Assembly: GCF_010820665.1 (NCBI RefSeq)
Contig: NZ_JAAIKC010000006.1
Coordinates: forward strand, 124,001 to 188,000
Source of the DNA: Paenibacillus sp. SYP-B3998
GTDB lineage: Bacteria > Bacillota > Bacilli > Paenibacillales > NBRC-103111
Length of the DNA stretch: 64,000 nt
Direction: 5' to 3'
The notes below the pieces were generated by a model. The model made no database searches. It was not told the origin of the DNA and was given only the letters and a program-made list of their open reading frames with translations. Positions within the stretch are counted from its first letter, which is position 1, and each line of letters starts with the position of its first letter. Position numbers and translations under genes: made by a program. Below are positions 52,782 to 62,994 of this stretch, piece by piece.

Positions 52782-52825
52782 CACTAAAAGAGCATCTAGG
52801 ATCAACACTATATGCTCTTTTAGTG
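52782..52825 (-). terminator. Terminator-like hairpin between ppx and citZ
   Basis: A perfect 13-bp repeat CACTAAAAGAGCA/TGCTCTTTTAGTG with an 18-nt loop, followed on the minus strand by TTTTTTC. No minus-strand gene ends here. It could stop antisense transcription coming from ppk through ppx, end a small RNA, or act as a far-upstream leader element of citZ. The rest of 52602-53001 shows no gene. Confidence 0.75.
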
Positions 52826-53001
52826 CTAATCGATCGAAATATGAAACTAAAAATTTTTCTTCTATTTCTTCAAACACACGATACAAGGTTTTGTTAATTC
52901 ACCCGAAATATACGGTCAGCTAGGAAAAATTTGTCGGAAGCGAAGGAGATTGATACAATGTAGGCTAAGCAGCACCGATTATCCTAAAAAGGAGCCCGCA
53001 C

Positions 53002-54537
53002 ATGAGCATGAACACCAGTATAGGTATTATGGATATTGGCTCCAACTCTATCCGACTCGTTATTTACGAGCTGAGTGAGAATGGCGCTTATCGCGTTGTA
53101 AGCGAGCATAAAAATTCAGCCAGATTGAGCGAGCGAATTGGCCCTGATGGCCTTTTACATAGCAAAGACATCTTGTCGATCGTCCCGATCCTTTCTCATT
53201 ATGCAATCCTTTGCACAGCTCACAACGTAAGCACAGTCCGAATCACAGCTACAGCTGCAATCCGCAATGCTACGAACTCCGAAGAAATTGTTCGTATTCT
53301 GGAAGAACAAACAGGACTAAGCATAATTGTACTAAGCGGTGAGGAAGAAGCTCGCTTCGGATTTCTTGGCGTTATCAACACCATCGATATCCAAGATGGC
53401 ATCATTGTAGACATTGGCGGCGGTAGCACAGAGGTTACCCTATTTGGCAATCGCAAGCTACTGAAAAGTATCTCCTTCCCATTCGGATCCGTAAATACAA
53501 CAAGACAATACACGAAGAACGGTCTGCCAACTGAAAGTGAAACTGCAACTATACGCCAAATGGTTATTGAAGCTATTAAAGAACACCCTTGGATTACAGA
53601 TTCTCCCGATCTACCTATGATTGGGCTTGGCGGGACGATCAGAGCGCTTGGTAAAATGAGCCAAAAACGTTTCAAGAGCTCTATTCAGCTTGCACACAAT
53701 TATATGGTACAGCCAGGGGAAATCGATTTTTTCCTGAAGCTGCTTACCCCGCTTTCTATTGATAAGCGGAAAAGGGTCGATGGGCTCTCCAAAGAACGAG
53801 CTGACATTATCGTTCCAGGGCTTATCATTTTGAATACTTTATGTGAAGCAGTGAAGGCCTCGCAGTTGATCATAAGCGGATCTGGCTTACGCGATGGTTT
53901 GTTTTACGAAATAATCCATCCCGAGCAGCCTATCGTTGACGATGTTTTGGATGCCAGCATCCAAAACTTATTGCTTCTGCATCCAGGCGAGGCACTCCAG
54001 CATGTTCGTCACGTCAACAAAATCGCGCTAAAATTATATGATAAGCTAGCTCCTTTGAAACAACTGAAAGAAAGAACCAGACGCTATTTGCATGCAGCCT
54101 CTCTGTTATACCGCATAGGTACGGGGATTCACTATTATCAATATAGTAAACATACGCAATACATCATTGCCCATGCTCGCATTGATGGCTTCACGCATCG
54201 TGAAATCGCTATCTGCTCACTCATTGCTTCGTACAAAACAAAAAGTCGGACACACCAGGCAGCCCTTTTGTATAAGGACCTTGTGGACATATCCGACGAG
54301 TGGCTGATTCATGAGCTTGGCACACTGCTTCATCTGGCAATAGCTTTAGACCATAGTGAAACGCAGCCTGTGCAAGACCTCGATATCACGCAAAACGATA
54401 AAACACTTACCCTCAAGCTACTTTGCTCGCACAACCCTGTTATTGAAATGAAGGAGATCTCCGACCACGCAAAAGATTTTGAAAAGGTATGGTTATTAAA
54501 AATTAAAGCCCAAGCTGGAGTTTTTTCCACGAATTAA
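53002..54537 (+). CDS. ppx: Ppx/GppA exopolyphosphatase
   Basis: 511 aa. Residues 1-300 form the ASKHA phosphatase fold: GIMDIGSNSIRLVIYEL, TAAIRNATN, GEEEARFGFLGV, DGIIVDIGGGSTEVTLF and GLGGTIRALG. The C-terminal third is an HD-like helical domain (HVRHVNKIALKLYDKL...LYRIGTGIHYYQYSKHTQYII). It cleaves terminal phosphate from polyphosphate or pppGpp. Start behind AAAAAGGAGCCCGCAC. Its 3' end overlaps the convergent ppk gene by 35 bp, so the synthesis and breakdown genes for polyphosphate face each other. Confidence 0.94.
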   Translation: MSMNTSIGIMDIGSNSIRLVIYELSENGAYRVVSEHKNSARLSERIGPDGLLHSKDILSIVPILSHYAILCTAHNVSTVRITATAAIRNATNSEEIVRILEEQTGLSIIVLSGEEEARFGFLGVINTIDIQDGIIVDIGGGSTEVTLFGNRKLLKSISFPFGSVNTTRQYTKNGLPTESETATIRQMVIEAIKEHPWITDSPDLPMIGLGGTIRALGKMSQKRFKSSIQLAHNYMVQPGEIDFFLKLLTPLSIDKRKRVDGLSKERADIIVPGLIILNTLCEAVKASQLIISGSGLRDGLFYEIIHPEQPIVDDVLDASIQNLLLLHPGEALQHVRHVNKIALKLYDKLAPLKQLKERTRRYLHAASLLYRIGTGIHYYQYSKHTQYIIAHARIDGFTHREIAICSLIASYKTKSRTHQAALLYKDLVDISDEWLIHELGTLLHLAIALDHSETQPVQDLDITQNDKTLTLKLLCSHNPVIEMKEISDHAKDFEKVWLLKIKAQAGVFSTN

Positions 54538-56626
54538 TTTTCATTGCCTCGAACTGGCTCCGATAAGGGGTCAGTTCATTTTTCACTCTAGCATAAATAC
54601 CGTTTGACATTAATTCTCTTGCTTTGACATTATCGTTTAAGGTTAATTTGAGAATTTGAATCATCATCTTTTTCAACTGCTTATCGAAGACAGGACACAT
54701 AAGCTCGATTCTTCGCGTTAAATTACGCGTCATCCAATCCGCGGAAGACAAGTACACATCCACATGACCGCCGTTCTCAAAGGTATAAATCCGAGAATGT
54801 TCTAAGAATCGATCCACGATGGTACGCACCGTAATATTTTCACTTAATCCAGGGACACCGGGACGTAAACAACAGACGCCGCGAATGATCAAGTCAATCT
54901 TTACGCCAGCCTGCGATGCCGCGTATAACGCATCTACCATCTGTTGATTGGATAATGAGTTCATTTTAGCTGTAATATGTGCAGGTCTACCGGCTCTAGC
55001 ATGGGCTGCTTCACGTTCGATGAGCTCGAACAGTTTATCCTTCATGTCTGTTGGCGCGACAGCAAAAGCCTGCCAATCATGCGGCGCCGAGTACCCTGTA
55101 ATTTCATTGAAGAGCGCAGAAGCATCTTCTCCAATGACACTATGTGAAGTAAAGAGACCTACATCTGTATATAAACGAGCCGTATTGTCGTTATAATTGC
55201 CTGTTCCAACGTGTACAAATCTACGAAGACCATCCTGTTCTTGGCGAACAACGAGTGTAATCTTGGCATGCGTCTTCAAGCCTACAAGTCCATAAACGAC
55301 ATGACAGCCTGATGTCTCAAGTTTTCGAGCCCAAGCAATATTTCGCTCCTCATCAAAGCGGGCCTTCAGTTCGACGACCACTGTGATCTGTTTACCAGAC
55401 TCCGCGGCTCTCGCGAGCGCTTGAATAATTGGCGAATTTCCGCTAACTCGATACAAGGTCATTTTAATCGCCAGCACTTGAGGATCATAAGCCGCGTGAA
55501 TGACAAAATCGGTTACTGCATCGAACGATTCATAGGGGTGATACACGAGAACATCCTGTTCCTTAAGTACGGAGAAGAAATCAACGTTAGACTCGAATTC
55601 AATCGGATATTTAGGCTCAATCCGCGGAAAACGCAGATGATCAAATCCACTCAAATTGCCAGCTAGCTTCATGAAATAAGTTAAATCTAATGGACCGTCA
55701 ATTTCAAAGACATTCTCTGTAATTTCAAATTCATCTTGGAGTTGCGAGAGCGCATACGGATGCATACCTTCTTGTACTTCCAAGCGAACCGGCGCTCCCC
55801 AGCGTCGACGTCTCAGCTCTTTCTCTATTTCCTCCAGTAAATCTTCCGCGCCTTCCTCATTCAAGGTCAGGTCGGCGTTTCGAGTCAGTCGAAATGTATG
55901 CACGGCTATCGGGGAATACCCGCTAAACAAGGATTCAATATGATGTTCAATTAATTCTTCGATGAGAATAAACTCTTGCTTTTTGCTATTTTGGCGCGAA
56001 GGTATCGAAATACACCTAGAGAGGTTGTTCGGCACTTGTACAATGGCAAAGTAAGGTTCATCTTCTGGGTCTTCGCCTTCTCTGACGAGCACCACTGCTA
56101 AATAAACAGACTGATTATGCACCAACGGAAAAGGTCTGCTTTGATCTACTGCCATTGGCGTTAAAACAGGAAAAATAATATCGTGATAGTAAGCATCCAT
56201 AGCCTTCTTCTGGCTTGCGTTTAGCTCTTCATAATCAGTAAACAAAATTCCTTCTTTAACGAGCAGTCTGGATACTTCACGATACGTTTTGTATTGTTCC
56301 GTCACCATCTTCGTCGTACGCTTCATAATACGCTTAATCAAGCCGGCAGGCGTATAGCCAGTGAAATCCTTTTTGTTGTAACCAGCCTTGATCTGATCCG
56401 TGAGCCCGGCCACACGGACACTCATGAACTCATCCAAATTACTAGATACGATTGACAGAAACTTCACACGCTCAAGCAGCGGAGTACTCAGATCCTGAGC
56501 TTCCTCCAGTACGCGTCGATTAAACTCGATCCAGCTCAAATCCCGGTTCAAGTACATGGACGATACTTCATTTACTTCCTTGAGCTCTTTGACTTCCTTC
56601 GCTACTGGTTCTCTTGCAATACCCAT
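54503..56626 (-). CDS. ppk1: Polyphosphate kinase 1
   Basis: Makes polyphosphate from ATP. 707 aa. N domain: YLNRDLSWIEFNRRVLEEAQD and RVKFLSIVSSNLDEFMSVRV; head domain in the middle; two phospholipase-D-like C domains with KMTLYRVSGNSPIIQALARAAESGKQITVVVELKARFDEERNIAWARKLE and the autophosphorylated His in GLKTHAKITLV, plus RGVCCLRPGVPGLSENI. A short charged N-terminal extension (REPVAKEVKELKEVNEV) is unusual but in frame from ATG behind GGAGGCTTT. It overlaps ppx tail to tail. Confidence 0.96.
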   Translation of the reverse strand: MGIAREPVAKEVKELKEVNEVSSMYLNRDLSWIEFNRRVLEEAQDLSTPLLERVKFLSIVSSNLDEFMSVRVAGLTDQIKAGYNKKDFTGYTPAGLIKRIMKRTTKMVTEQYKTYREVSRLLVKEGILFTDYEELNASQKKAMDAYYHDIIFPVLTPMAVDQSRPFPLVHNQSVYLAVVLVREGEDPEDEPYFAIVQVPNNLSRCISIPSRQNSKKQEFILIEELIEHHIESLFSGYSPIAVHTFRLTRNADLTLNEEGAEDLLEEIEKELRRRRWGAPVRLEVQEGMHPYALSQLQDEFEITENVFEIDGPLDLTYFMKLAGNLSGFDHLRFPRIEPKYPIEFESNVDFFSVLKEQDVLVYHPYESFDAVTDFVIHAAYDPQVLAIKMTLYRVSGNSPIIQALARAAESGKQITVVVELKARFDEERNIAWARKLETSGCHVVYGLVGLKTHAKITLVVRQEQDGLRRFVHVGTGNYNDNTARLYTDVGLFTSHSVIGEDASALFNEITGYSAPHDWQAFAVAPTDMKDKLFELIEREAAHARAGRPAHITAKMNSLSNQQMVDALYAASQAGVKIDLIIRGVCCLRPGVPGLSENITVRTIVDRFLEHSRIYTFENGGHVDVYLSSADWMTRNLTRRIELMCPVFDKQLKKMMIQILKLTLNDNVKARELMSNGIYARVKNELTPYRSQFEAMKINSWKKLQLGL

Positions 56627-56806
56627 AAAGCCTCCATTTAATTACTTTTTTCGACATGCTCAACTTTATTGTACTATGACCCTATGTTTACCGACAATGT
56701 ACCAACCCCACATTTGATATATTAAGATTTTGTAAAGAAATGAATTTCCGCATAATTTTAATAACATGATACAATAGAAATATTAGAAGCAAGGAGAGAA
56801 AATACC

Positions 56807-57943
56807 ATGAATATCCTGAATCCGCGCTTAGTTCATCAAATTTTCAGGGGCATTTGGGTAGCCATCATCGTCTTCATTATCGCGCTTGGTTTTTACTATG
56901 TTACCCCATTGATTTATCCATTTATTTTGGGTTGGATCATCGCCTTTATGCTTCAACCGCTTGTTAATTTTTTTCAGTTCAAATTAAAGCTGCCGCGCTG
57001 GCTCGCTGTAACGATCTCCATGCTCTTGTTTCTAAGCGCCATGATTACCGCCATTATCATACTAGTAGCCAACATCATTGTAGAACTGGGCTCACTTGCC
57101 GATACGTTACAAAATCAGATTAACCGCTGGGTCGAGCAGTTCAATGTCTTCATTAACTCAACCTCATTCCAAGACTGGATAGAACGCATCAATCATTTTT
57201 TTGAAAATAACCCCAAATATCAAGAAACCGTCAATAATAACTTATCTTCAACCGCAGGCTCTATTGCAGACATCAGTAAATACATCATCGGGTATACTTT
57301 CGACACTTTGAAAAATGTTCTAGCCTCTCTGCCTAACATTGCAACCTTAACGATTATTGTTCTGCTCGCTACTTTTTTTATTAGTAAAGATTGGTATGCA
57401 CTTATCTCTCGTTACAAAGGCATCTTCTCAGAGACAATTGTAAAAACAACAAAACTCATTCGAAATGATTTGCAAAAAGCACTTTTCGGTTATATTAGGG
57501 CACAGCTTATTCTTGTCTCTTTAACAGCCCTTGTTGTCATCATTGGTTTGCTAGTACTACGTGTGGACTATGCGATTACGATCGGGCTATTGACGGGATT
57601 AGCCGACTTAATGCCTTATATGGGTACTGGCGCGATTATGGTACCTTGGATTGCTTATGTATTTTTTGCCCAAGGGGATATGTATCTAGGTATTGGTCTC
57701 AGTGTCTTATACGGTGTTATTATGGTTGCCAGACAAATTATGGAACCTAAAGTGTTAGCCTTCTCCGTGGGGCTGGATCCTTTGGCCACACTAATCGCCA
57801 TGTTTGTTGGATTGAAATTGTTCGGACTCGTTGGACTGATTATTGGACCTGTATCACTGGTTACTATCTCAGCCTTCTACCGAGCCCGTATCTTCCACGA
57901 CATGGCCTCCTATATACAAAAAGGCTCAACTCCCCCCAAGTAA
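56807..57943 (+). CDS. ytvI: YtvI-like AI-2E family membrane protein
   Basis: 378 aa with about eight membrane helices and a long central soluble segment (residues 95-165, amphipathic). AI-2E family features include LTGLADLMPYMGTGAIMVPW and the C-terminal AFSVGLDPLATLIAMFVGLKLFGLVGLIIGPV. The length and the position next to fxsA and the citZ block match sporulation membrane protein YtvI of B. subtilis. Start behind AAGGAGAGAAAATACC. Here it points opposite to the neighbouring fxsA. Confidence 0.88.
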   Translation: MNILNPRLVHQIFRGIWVAIIVFIIALGFYYVTPLIYPFILGWIIAFMLQPLVNFFQFKLKLPRWLAVTISMLLFLSAMITAIIILVANIIVELGSLADTLQNQINRWVEQFNVFINSTSFQDWIERINHFFENNPKYQETVNNNLSSTAGSIADISKYIIGYTFDTLKNVLASLPNIATLTIIVLLATFFISKDWYALISRYKGIFSETIVKTTKLIRNDLQKALFGYIRAQLILVSLTALVVIIGLLVLRVDYAITIGLLTGLADLMPYMGTGAIMVPWIAYVFFAQGDMYLGIGLSVLYGVIMVARQIMEPKVLAFSVGLDPLATLIAMFVGLKLFGLVGLIIGPVSLVTISAFYRARIFHDMASYIQKGSTPPK

Positions 57944-57966
57944 GTGGTGGGGGAGTGAGCCTTTTT
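57918..57966. terminator. Terminator between ytvI and fxsA
   Basis: AAAAAGGCTCAACTCCCCC pairs with GGGGGAGTGAGCCTTTTT (one bulge, 12-nt loop). It overlaps the last codons of ytvI, and T runs lie on both sides. Confidence 0.9.
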
Positions 57967-57981
57967 CTGCACAAAGATAAG

Positions 57982-58377
57982 TTATCTGCGAAAAAAGAAA
58001 TTGATCCGCCCTTTTCCTATTTGCTTTTGGATAAGAGCCAACAGCAGCACTTTAAATATCGGTCGGGTATAAGGAAATACAAGCAAAAAACCGAAAATAT
58101 CAGTGATGAACCCCGGTGTTATTAGCAAGATACCTCCTAAGAAGATACAAATCCCATCCAACAATGATTGCGCTGGCAATTGTCCTTGCGACGATTCATA
58201 TCTTGCATATTCCCATACCTTACGCCCTTCGCGTTTAGCAAAGTAAGCGCCTAAGAAGCCACTTAATAGGATTAGCGCAAATGTCGTCCAGCCTCCTATG
58301 AAATGCCCTAGTGTAATCATGAGAGTAATCTCTATGGCAGGCACAAGAATAAAAATAGCTAGAAGCACACGAAACAT
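57982..58377 (-). CDS. fxsA: FxsA family membrane protein
   Basis: 131 aa with about four membrane helices: LLAIFILVPAIEITLMITLG, TTFALILLSGFLGAYFAKREG, and GGILLITPGFITDIFGFLLVFPYTRP, the family signature. The C-terminus is short and basic (INFFFRR). FxsA overproduction in E. coli relieves phage T7 exclusion by the F plasmid; the normal role is unknown. It follows the thioesterase gene by 26 bp in an operon-like arrangement. Confidence 0.9.
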   Translation of the reverse strand: MFRVLLAIFILVPAIEITLMITLGHFIGGWTTFALILLSGFLGAYFAKREGRKVWEYARYESSQGQLPAQSLLDGICIFLGGILLITPGFITDIFGFLLVFPYTRPIFKVLLLALIQKQIGKGRINFFFRR

Positions 58378-58403
58378 AATCTTAGCTCCTTTCTGTCAAA
58401 GCA

Positions 58404-58883
58404 TTAAGATTCTTGCTTGAGCAGCTGCCATAATTGCGGCGCTTCCTTATCTATACGAGCTGGCTTCCAAGAAGGATTCACCCAAACATGACGAGTCGTC
58501 CCGGTCACCAATAACTCACCTTTCGGCTCCAGATCCGTTTCCTTTTGAAAGCTGGCTGATGAAGTCACTAAGTGGTCCTCAGTTACTCTTCGAACCTCAT
58601 AAGTAAAGTCAATGCGTACACTGCTAGCATTCGTTACGCGCGTATAGACGCAAATCAAGTCATCATAGCGTGCGGGCCTCCTGAACTTAGCCTCAGCTTC
58701 AACTACTGGCAGTAGAAGCCCATTTTCTTCTATGCTCCGATAAGAGAACCCCAGCTCGCGAATAAACTCGGTTCGCCCAATTTCAAACCATGTTAAATAA
58801 TTGGCATGATAGACGACCCCCATCTGATCTGTTTCTTCAAAACGAACGCGAAGCTGGTGCTGAAACCAGGATTGCTTACTCAT
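58404..58883 (-). CDS. Acyl-CoA thioesterase, YbgC/4HBT type
   Basis: 159-aa hot-dog-fold thioesterase. The 4-hydroxybenzoyl-CoA thioesterase signature is visible in RFEETDQMGVVYHANYLTWFEIGRTEFIRELG with the catalytic Asp. It hydrolyses short- or medium-chain acyl-CoA; the substrate is unknown. It starts behind GAGGAGGGAATCCAC, about 100 bp after pyk and its terminator, and leads into fxsA. Confidence 0.92.
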   Translation of the reverse strand: MSKQSWFQHQLRVRFEETDQMGVVYHANYLTWFEIGRTEFIRELGFSYRSIEENGLLLPVVEAEAKFRRPARYDDLICVYTRVTNASSVRIDFTYEVRRVTEDHLVTSSASFQKETDLEPKGELLVTGTTRHVWVNPSWKPARIDKEAPQLWQLLKQES

Positions 58884-58937
58884 GTGGATTCCCTCCTCAT
58901 TAACTCGCTATGGGCGCCTTTATACCTGTGTACAAAA

Positions 58938-58972
58938 AAGAGTGAAGCTGAGAACTGTCTCGCTTCACTCTT
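58938..58972 (-). terminator. Terminator after pyk
   Basis: AAGAGTGAAGC/GCTTCACTCTT (11 bp, 13-nt loop) followed on the minus strand by TTTTTTG, 15 nt after the pyk stop codon. It closes the accD-accA-pyk operon. Confidence 0.9.
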
Positions 58973-58986
58973 GCTGTTATTATCAC

Positions 58987-60741
58987 TTACAGAACTTGTG
59001 CTTGTCCGGAATAGATTACGCCTACCTCTGGATAAATAGACACTTCTGTTCCGTCTTGAATTAACTCGACAGCGCGTTCCACACCTACGATGACTGGAAT
59101 GCCAAGACTTAACGCAACCACAGCCGCGTGGGAAGTAATTCCGCCCACTTCTGTGATTAACGCGGAAGCTTTTTGAACAGCAGGCATATACTCCTTGTCT
59201 GTAGAAACGGTAACAAGTACGGCCCCATCAACCATTTTGGCATTCGCTTCTTCCGGCGTACGCGCCGTTACAACTTTACCTGTAGCCGTTTGGGTACCGA
59301 TTCCCGTACCTTTTGCGATCATTTCACCAACATGATGAACTTTAATCAGGTTTGTTGTTCCTGAGCGACCAACAGGCACACCAGCTGTAATGACAACAAT
59401 ATCACCCAAACTTACAAGACCGGATTTGATGCTGCTATCAACCGCTAAATTGAACAGCTCGTCCGTTGTTTTGGCTTCAGTGCCTTTCACCGGAATGACA
59501 CCCCATACAAGGGACAGACGGCGAATGACTTGATCATTAGGCGTAACAGCAATGATTGGCGCTTTAGGGCGGTATTTGGAAACCATACGAGCCGTATAAC
59601 CGCTTTCTGTTGCCGTCAAAATTGCTTTCGCTCCTAGCTCAAGTGCAGAGTTGGCAACAGCCTGAGAAATCGCTTCAGTAACTGTTACTTGCTGCGCCTG
59701 GGCTTGGCGAAGGAAAATTTCTTTGTATTCTAGAGCTGCTTCCGCACGCTCTGCAATGCGAGCCATCGTTTGTACAGATTCAACTGGATATTTACCAGCA
59801 GCTGTTTCACCAGACAACATAACCGCATCCGTTCCGTCGAACACAGCATTCGCTACGTCACTTGCTTCTGCGCGTGTAGGACGTGGGTTACGCTGCATGG
59901 AATCCAACATCATCGTTGCTGTAATAACGGGTTTACCCACAATATTACATTTTTTGATCATTTGTTTTTGAACAACAGGTACATCTTCCGCCGGAATTTC
60001 CACACCAAGATCTCCACGAGCAACCATCAGACCATCGGATACTTCCAAAATTTCGTCCAAGTTATCGACGCCTTCTTGGTTCTCAATTTTACTGATAATT
60101 TGGATGTGATTCGCATTGTGTCTTTCGAGCAGTTCACGAATTTCCATTACATCACTTGCTTTACGAACGAAAGAAGCTGCGATGAAGTCTACGCCTTGCT
60201 CGATACCGAACACGATATCGTTCGCATCTTTCTCAGTGATCCCTGGAAGGCTGATTTTCACGCCTGGGACGTTCACGCCTTTTTTGCTTTTGATTGTTCC
60301 GCCATTAACAATACGGCATTCAATTTCCGTGCCGCGAATGTCAACAACCGTCAAACCAATCAAACCGTCATCGATGAGAATGGTAGAACCAACCTCTACG
60401 TCGCGCGGCAGGTTCTCATAAGTAACGGAGATACGTTCAGCATCGCCAAGAATCTCTTCTGTGGTAAGAATGATGTGCTTGTCTTGAACAAGCTCAATCG
60501 GCTCTTCTTTTAATTTACCCGTACGAATTTCCGGGCCCTTAGTGTCTAACAAAATCGCTGCTGTTTTGCCTGTTTCTTGGCATGCAGCGCGAAGATTGCG
60601 GATACGTGCACCGTGCTCCTCAAAATCTCCGTGGGAGAAGTTAAGACGGGCTACGTTCATTCCCGCTTCAAGAAGCTTTTTTAAATTCTCTTGTGATTCG
60701 CTTGCAGGTCCAATGGTACAGACAATTTTCGTTTTACGCAT
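58987..60741 (-). CDS. pyk: Pyruvate kinase
   Basis: Converts phosphoenolpyruvate and ADP to pyruvate and ATP. 584 aa: barrel with [17 protein letters not shown], the metal and substrate motif [30 protein letters not shown] and [20 protein letters not shown]. An extra C-terminal domain of about 110 residues follows ([25 protein letters not shown]), resembling the PEP-utilising mobile domain and typical of Bacillus-type enzymes. Start behind AGGAGGGAAACC, overlapping the accA stop by 8 nt. In B. subtilis pfkA lies between accA and pyk; here it does not. Confidence 0.97.
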   Translation of the reverse strand: MRKTKIVCTIGPASESQENLKKLLEAGMNVARLNFSHGDFEEHGARIRNLRAACQETGKTAAILLDTKGPEIRTGKLKEEPIELVQDKHIILTTEEILGDAERISVTYENLPRDVEVGSTILIDDGLIGLTVVDIRGTEIECRIVNGGTIKSKKGVNVPGVKISLPGITEKDANDIVFGIEQGVDFIAASFVRKASDVMEIRELLERHNANHIQIISKIENQEGVDNLDEILEVSDGLMVARGDLGVEIPAEDVPVVQKQMIKKCNIVGKPVITATMMLDSMQRNPRPTRAEASDVANAVFDGTDAVMLSGETAAGKYPVESVQTMARIAERAEAALEYKEIFLRQAQAQQVTVTEAISQAVANSALELGAKAILTATESGYTARMVSKYRPKAPIIAVTPNDQVIRRLSLVWGVIPVKGTEAKTTDELFNLAVDSSIKSGLVSLGDIVVITAGVPVGRSGTTNLIKVHHVGEMIAKGTGIGTQTATGKVVTARTPEEANAKMVDGAVLVTVSTDKEYMPAVQKASALITEVGGITSHAAVVALSLGIPVIVGVERAVELIQDGTEVSIYPEVGVIYSGQAQVL

Positions 60742-61708
60742 GGTTTCCCTCCTGAATGAATGTGAACCTACCGATGTCTCTAAATTTACGGTATCGGTCC
60801 TCGTGTAGCTCCTGTTCTGTTAAACCAAGCAATGGCTGAAGCTGTTCCCAAATGGCTGTTTTGATGAATTCAGCTTGTGCTGCTGGATCCCGATGTGCTC
60901 CGCCTTTCGGCTCTGGGATAATACCGTCAATCACACCAAGTTCCAGGATATGATCCGCAGTAATTTTCATCGCTTCTGCCGCGTGTAACGCTTTGGAAGC
61001 ATCTTTATATAAGATGGAAGCCGCACCTTCGGGACTAATAACCGAATAGATAGCATTTTCCAACATTAACACCTTGTTTCCTAAGCCTAGCGCAAGCGCG
61101 CCTCCGCTCCCGCCTTCCCCAAGAACAATACAAATGATTGGCACACGGAAAGAGGCCATTTCCAGCAAGTTTCTGGCAATCGCTTCGCCTTGTCCACGCT
61201 CTTCGGCAGCATTACCCGGGAAAGCGCCTTTCGTATCAATAAACGTGATAATCGGGCGCTTAAATTTGTTTGCTTGACGCATTAAGCGAAGCGCTTTACG
61301 AAATCCCTCGGGATGGGGCAAGCCGAAATTACGAGCAATATTGTCTTTGGTGTCCTTACCTTTTTGGTGACCGACAACCGTTACGGGGACCCCGTTAAAT
61401 TTAGCTAATCCGCCAACAATCGCAAGATCATCTCCATAGAGCCTGTCCCCATGAAACTCGATAAAATCGGTAAAGATCGCTTCAATATAATCAAAAGTCG
61501 TAGGTCTTTGCGGATGACGAGCTAACTGCATCTTTTCCGCAGATGACATATTCTTGTATAACTCGTCTTCAAGCTGAACGTATCTTTCTTCTAAACGACG
61601 TATTTCCTCTGAAAAATCGATATGCTTCTCTGCACCAAATTTACGCAGCTCCGCAATCTTGCTTTTCAGCTCTGCCAGCGGCTGTTCAAACAGCATCTCA
61701 CCCGCCAT
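60734..61708 (-). CDS. accA: Acetyl-CoA carboxylase carboxyltransferase subunit alpha
   Basis: Carboxyltransferase half of acetyl-CoA carboxylase, producing malonyl-CoA for fatty acid synthesis. Start at 61708 ([18 protein letters not shown]) behind GGGGGATGCGACTT; the open frame is three codons longer. Family motifs: [47 protein letters not shown] [19 protein letters not shown], and [12 protein letters not shown] for the oxyanion hole. It overlaps accD by 11 nt and pyk by 8 nt, so carbon flow enzymes are coupled in one operon. Confidence 0.97.
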   Translation of the reverse strand: MAGEMLFEQPLAELKSKIAELRKFGAEKHIDFSEEIRRLEERYVQLEDELYKNMSSAEKMQLARHPQRPTTFDYIEAIFTDFIEFHGDRLYGDDLAIVGGLAKFNGVPVTVVGHQKGKDTKDNIARNFGLPHPEGFRKALRLMRQANKFKRPIITFIDTKGAFPGNAAEERGQGEAIARNLLEMASFRVPIICIVLGEGGSGGALALGLGNKVLMLENAIYSVISPEGAASILYKDASKALHAAEAMKITADHILELGVIDGIIPEPKGGAHRDPAAQAEFIKTAIWEQLQPLLGLTEQELHEDRYRKFRDIGRFTFIQEGNHA

Positions 61709-62564
61709 AAGTCGCATCCCCCTTCACTCCGTGCATGTCGAGCAGCTTGATTAGCGTAGGCCTCATATCTTTGCGGCTCACGACTTTATCGAGCTGACCA
61801 TGCTCCAAATTGAATTCAGACGTCTGGAAATTGTCTGGGAGCTTCTGCTTGATCGTCTGTTCAATGACGCGGCGTCCTGTGAAGCCAAAGGGTGCCGCAG
61901 GCTCAGCGATAATAATATCTCCGAGCATAGCAAAGCTAGCTGAAACACCGCCGAAGGTCGGATCGGTAATGACCGAAATAAATAATCCGCCTTCCTCGTT
62001 CAGCTTGGACAATGCAGCGCTTGTCTTTGCCATTTGCATTAAGCTCAAGATGCTTTCTTGCATACGCGCTCCACCCGAAGTGGAATAAATAATGATCGGA
62101 TATTTCTTTTGAATCGCTGCTTCCACAGCTCTAGTGATTCTCTCACCAACAACAGATCCTAGCGAACCCCCCATAAAGTCAAAGCTCATCGCTGCTACAA
62201 CAACCGGATAACCGCCAATAGTCCCTTCACCGGTTACAATGGCGTCCAGCAGCTTCGTGGAACCTTTGGCTTTGTCCAATTTCTCAATATAATCAGGAAA
62301 TTGCAAAGGGTCCTCTGAAATCATGTCGTTGTCGTATTCGAAAATCCGTCCTTCATCAAGTGTCAGCTGAATGCGTTCCATCGCGTTTAATCGATAATGA
62401 TAGCCACAAGCCGTGCAAACTTTCAGGTTTTTCTCGAGTTCTTTGCTTGTCTGAATCGTACCGCACTTGGGACATTTATTCATTAGGCCCTCGGGAATAT
62501 CCCTCTTTGTTTTCTCAGAAGGAATGGTTGCATATTTTCGTTTTTGAAATAGATCCTTGAGCAC
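61698..62564 (-). CDS. accD: Acetyl-CoA carboxylase carboxyltransferase subunit beta
   Basis: Beta subunit partner of AccA, 288 aa. An N-terminal zinc ribbon CPKCGTIQ...CTACGYH (residues about 31-53) has all four cysteines. The carboxyltransferase fold has [33 protein letters not shown] and [20 protein letters not shown] with the oxyanion glycines. It leads the accD-accA-pyk operon, 66 bp after a small DUF protein gene. Confidence 0.97.
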   Translation of the reverse strand: MLKDLFQKRKYATIPSEKTKRDIPEGLMNKCPKCGTIQTSKELEKNLKVCTACGYHYRLNAMERIQLTLDEGRIFEYDNDMISEDPLQFPDYIEKLDKAKGSTKLLDAIVTGEGTIGGYPVVVAAMSFDFMGGSLGSVVGERITRAVEAAIQKKYPIIIYSTSGGARMQESILSLMQMAKTSAALSKLNEEGGLFISVITDPTFGGVSASFAMLGDIIIAEPAAPFGFTGRRVIEQTIKQKLPDNFQTSEFNLEHGQLDKVVSRKDMRPTLIKLLDMHGVKGDATYGG

Positions 62565-62630
62565 TTTTCCACCTCTACTTGGCTTTTATCGTGAAAATCT
62601 GACAAGCCTCGTTACTTACTTCTACATTCG

Positions 62631-62819
62631 TTATCTATGTAAAATAGAATTTAGCACTTCCTGCACTTCTTCCAATTCCCCTTCGGGGACAACAATTTCA
62701 AACTGGTTTTTGGACAGGCTGATACCACGAACCTGCACGAGAAATCCTTCCTCCGTCAGCTTCTGTTTAATACGCTCAGCAATTTTCGCGGTAGGAGCAA
62801 TGTAAATCACCGTCCACAT
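62631..62819 (-). CDS. Small DUF2007-like protein upstream of accD
   Basis: 62 aa, MWTVIYIAPTAKIAERIKQKLTEEGF..., an alpha/beta ferredoxin-like arrangement similar in pattern to the DUF2007 signal-transducing-protein family (substrate-like V-I-Y-x-A start, amphipathic helix, then VRGISLSKNQFEIVVPE strands). It starts behind AGGAGGTTTTTTTTC. Relatives sit in front of accD in other Paenibacillaceae as I recall. Its role is unknown; it may be co-transcribed with accDA-pyk. Confidence 0.75.
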   Translation of the reverse strand: MWTVIYIAPTAKIAERIKQKLTEEGFLVQVRGISLSKNQFEIVVPEGELEEVQEVLNSILHR

Positions 62820-62994
62820 GAAAAAAAACCTCCTATGAAGTGCAACTACCTGTATAAGTCCATGTTAGCAATGATGACTGGATGAACACCCTCTATAGGC
62901 ATAGGCACACACAATGGAATAATGATATCATAATTTCTCTTTTTACCGCAACAGAGCAGTTTGGTTAAAAAAAGTGAAGTCTGAACTAAAAAAG

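Noticed and set aside
59770..60513. Long plus-strand frame of 247 codons inside pyk
   Set aside because: It is antisense to a highly conserved enzyme, its composition is biased and no start site is visible.
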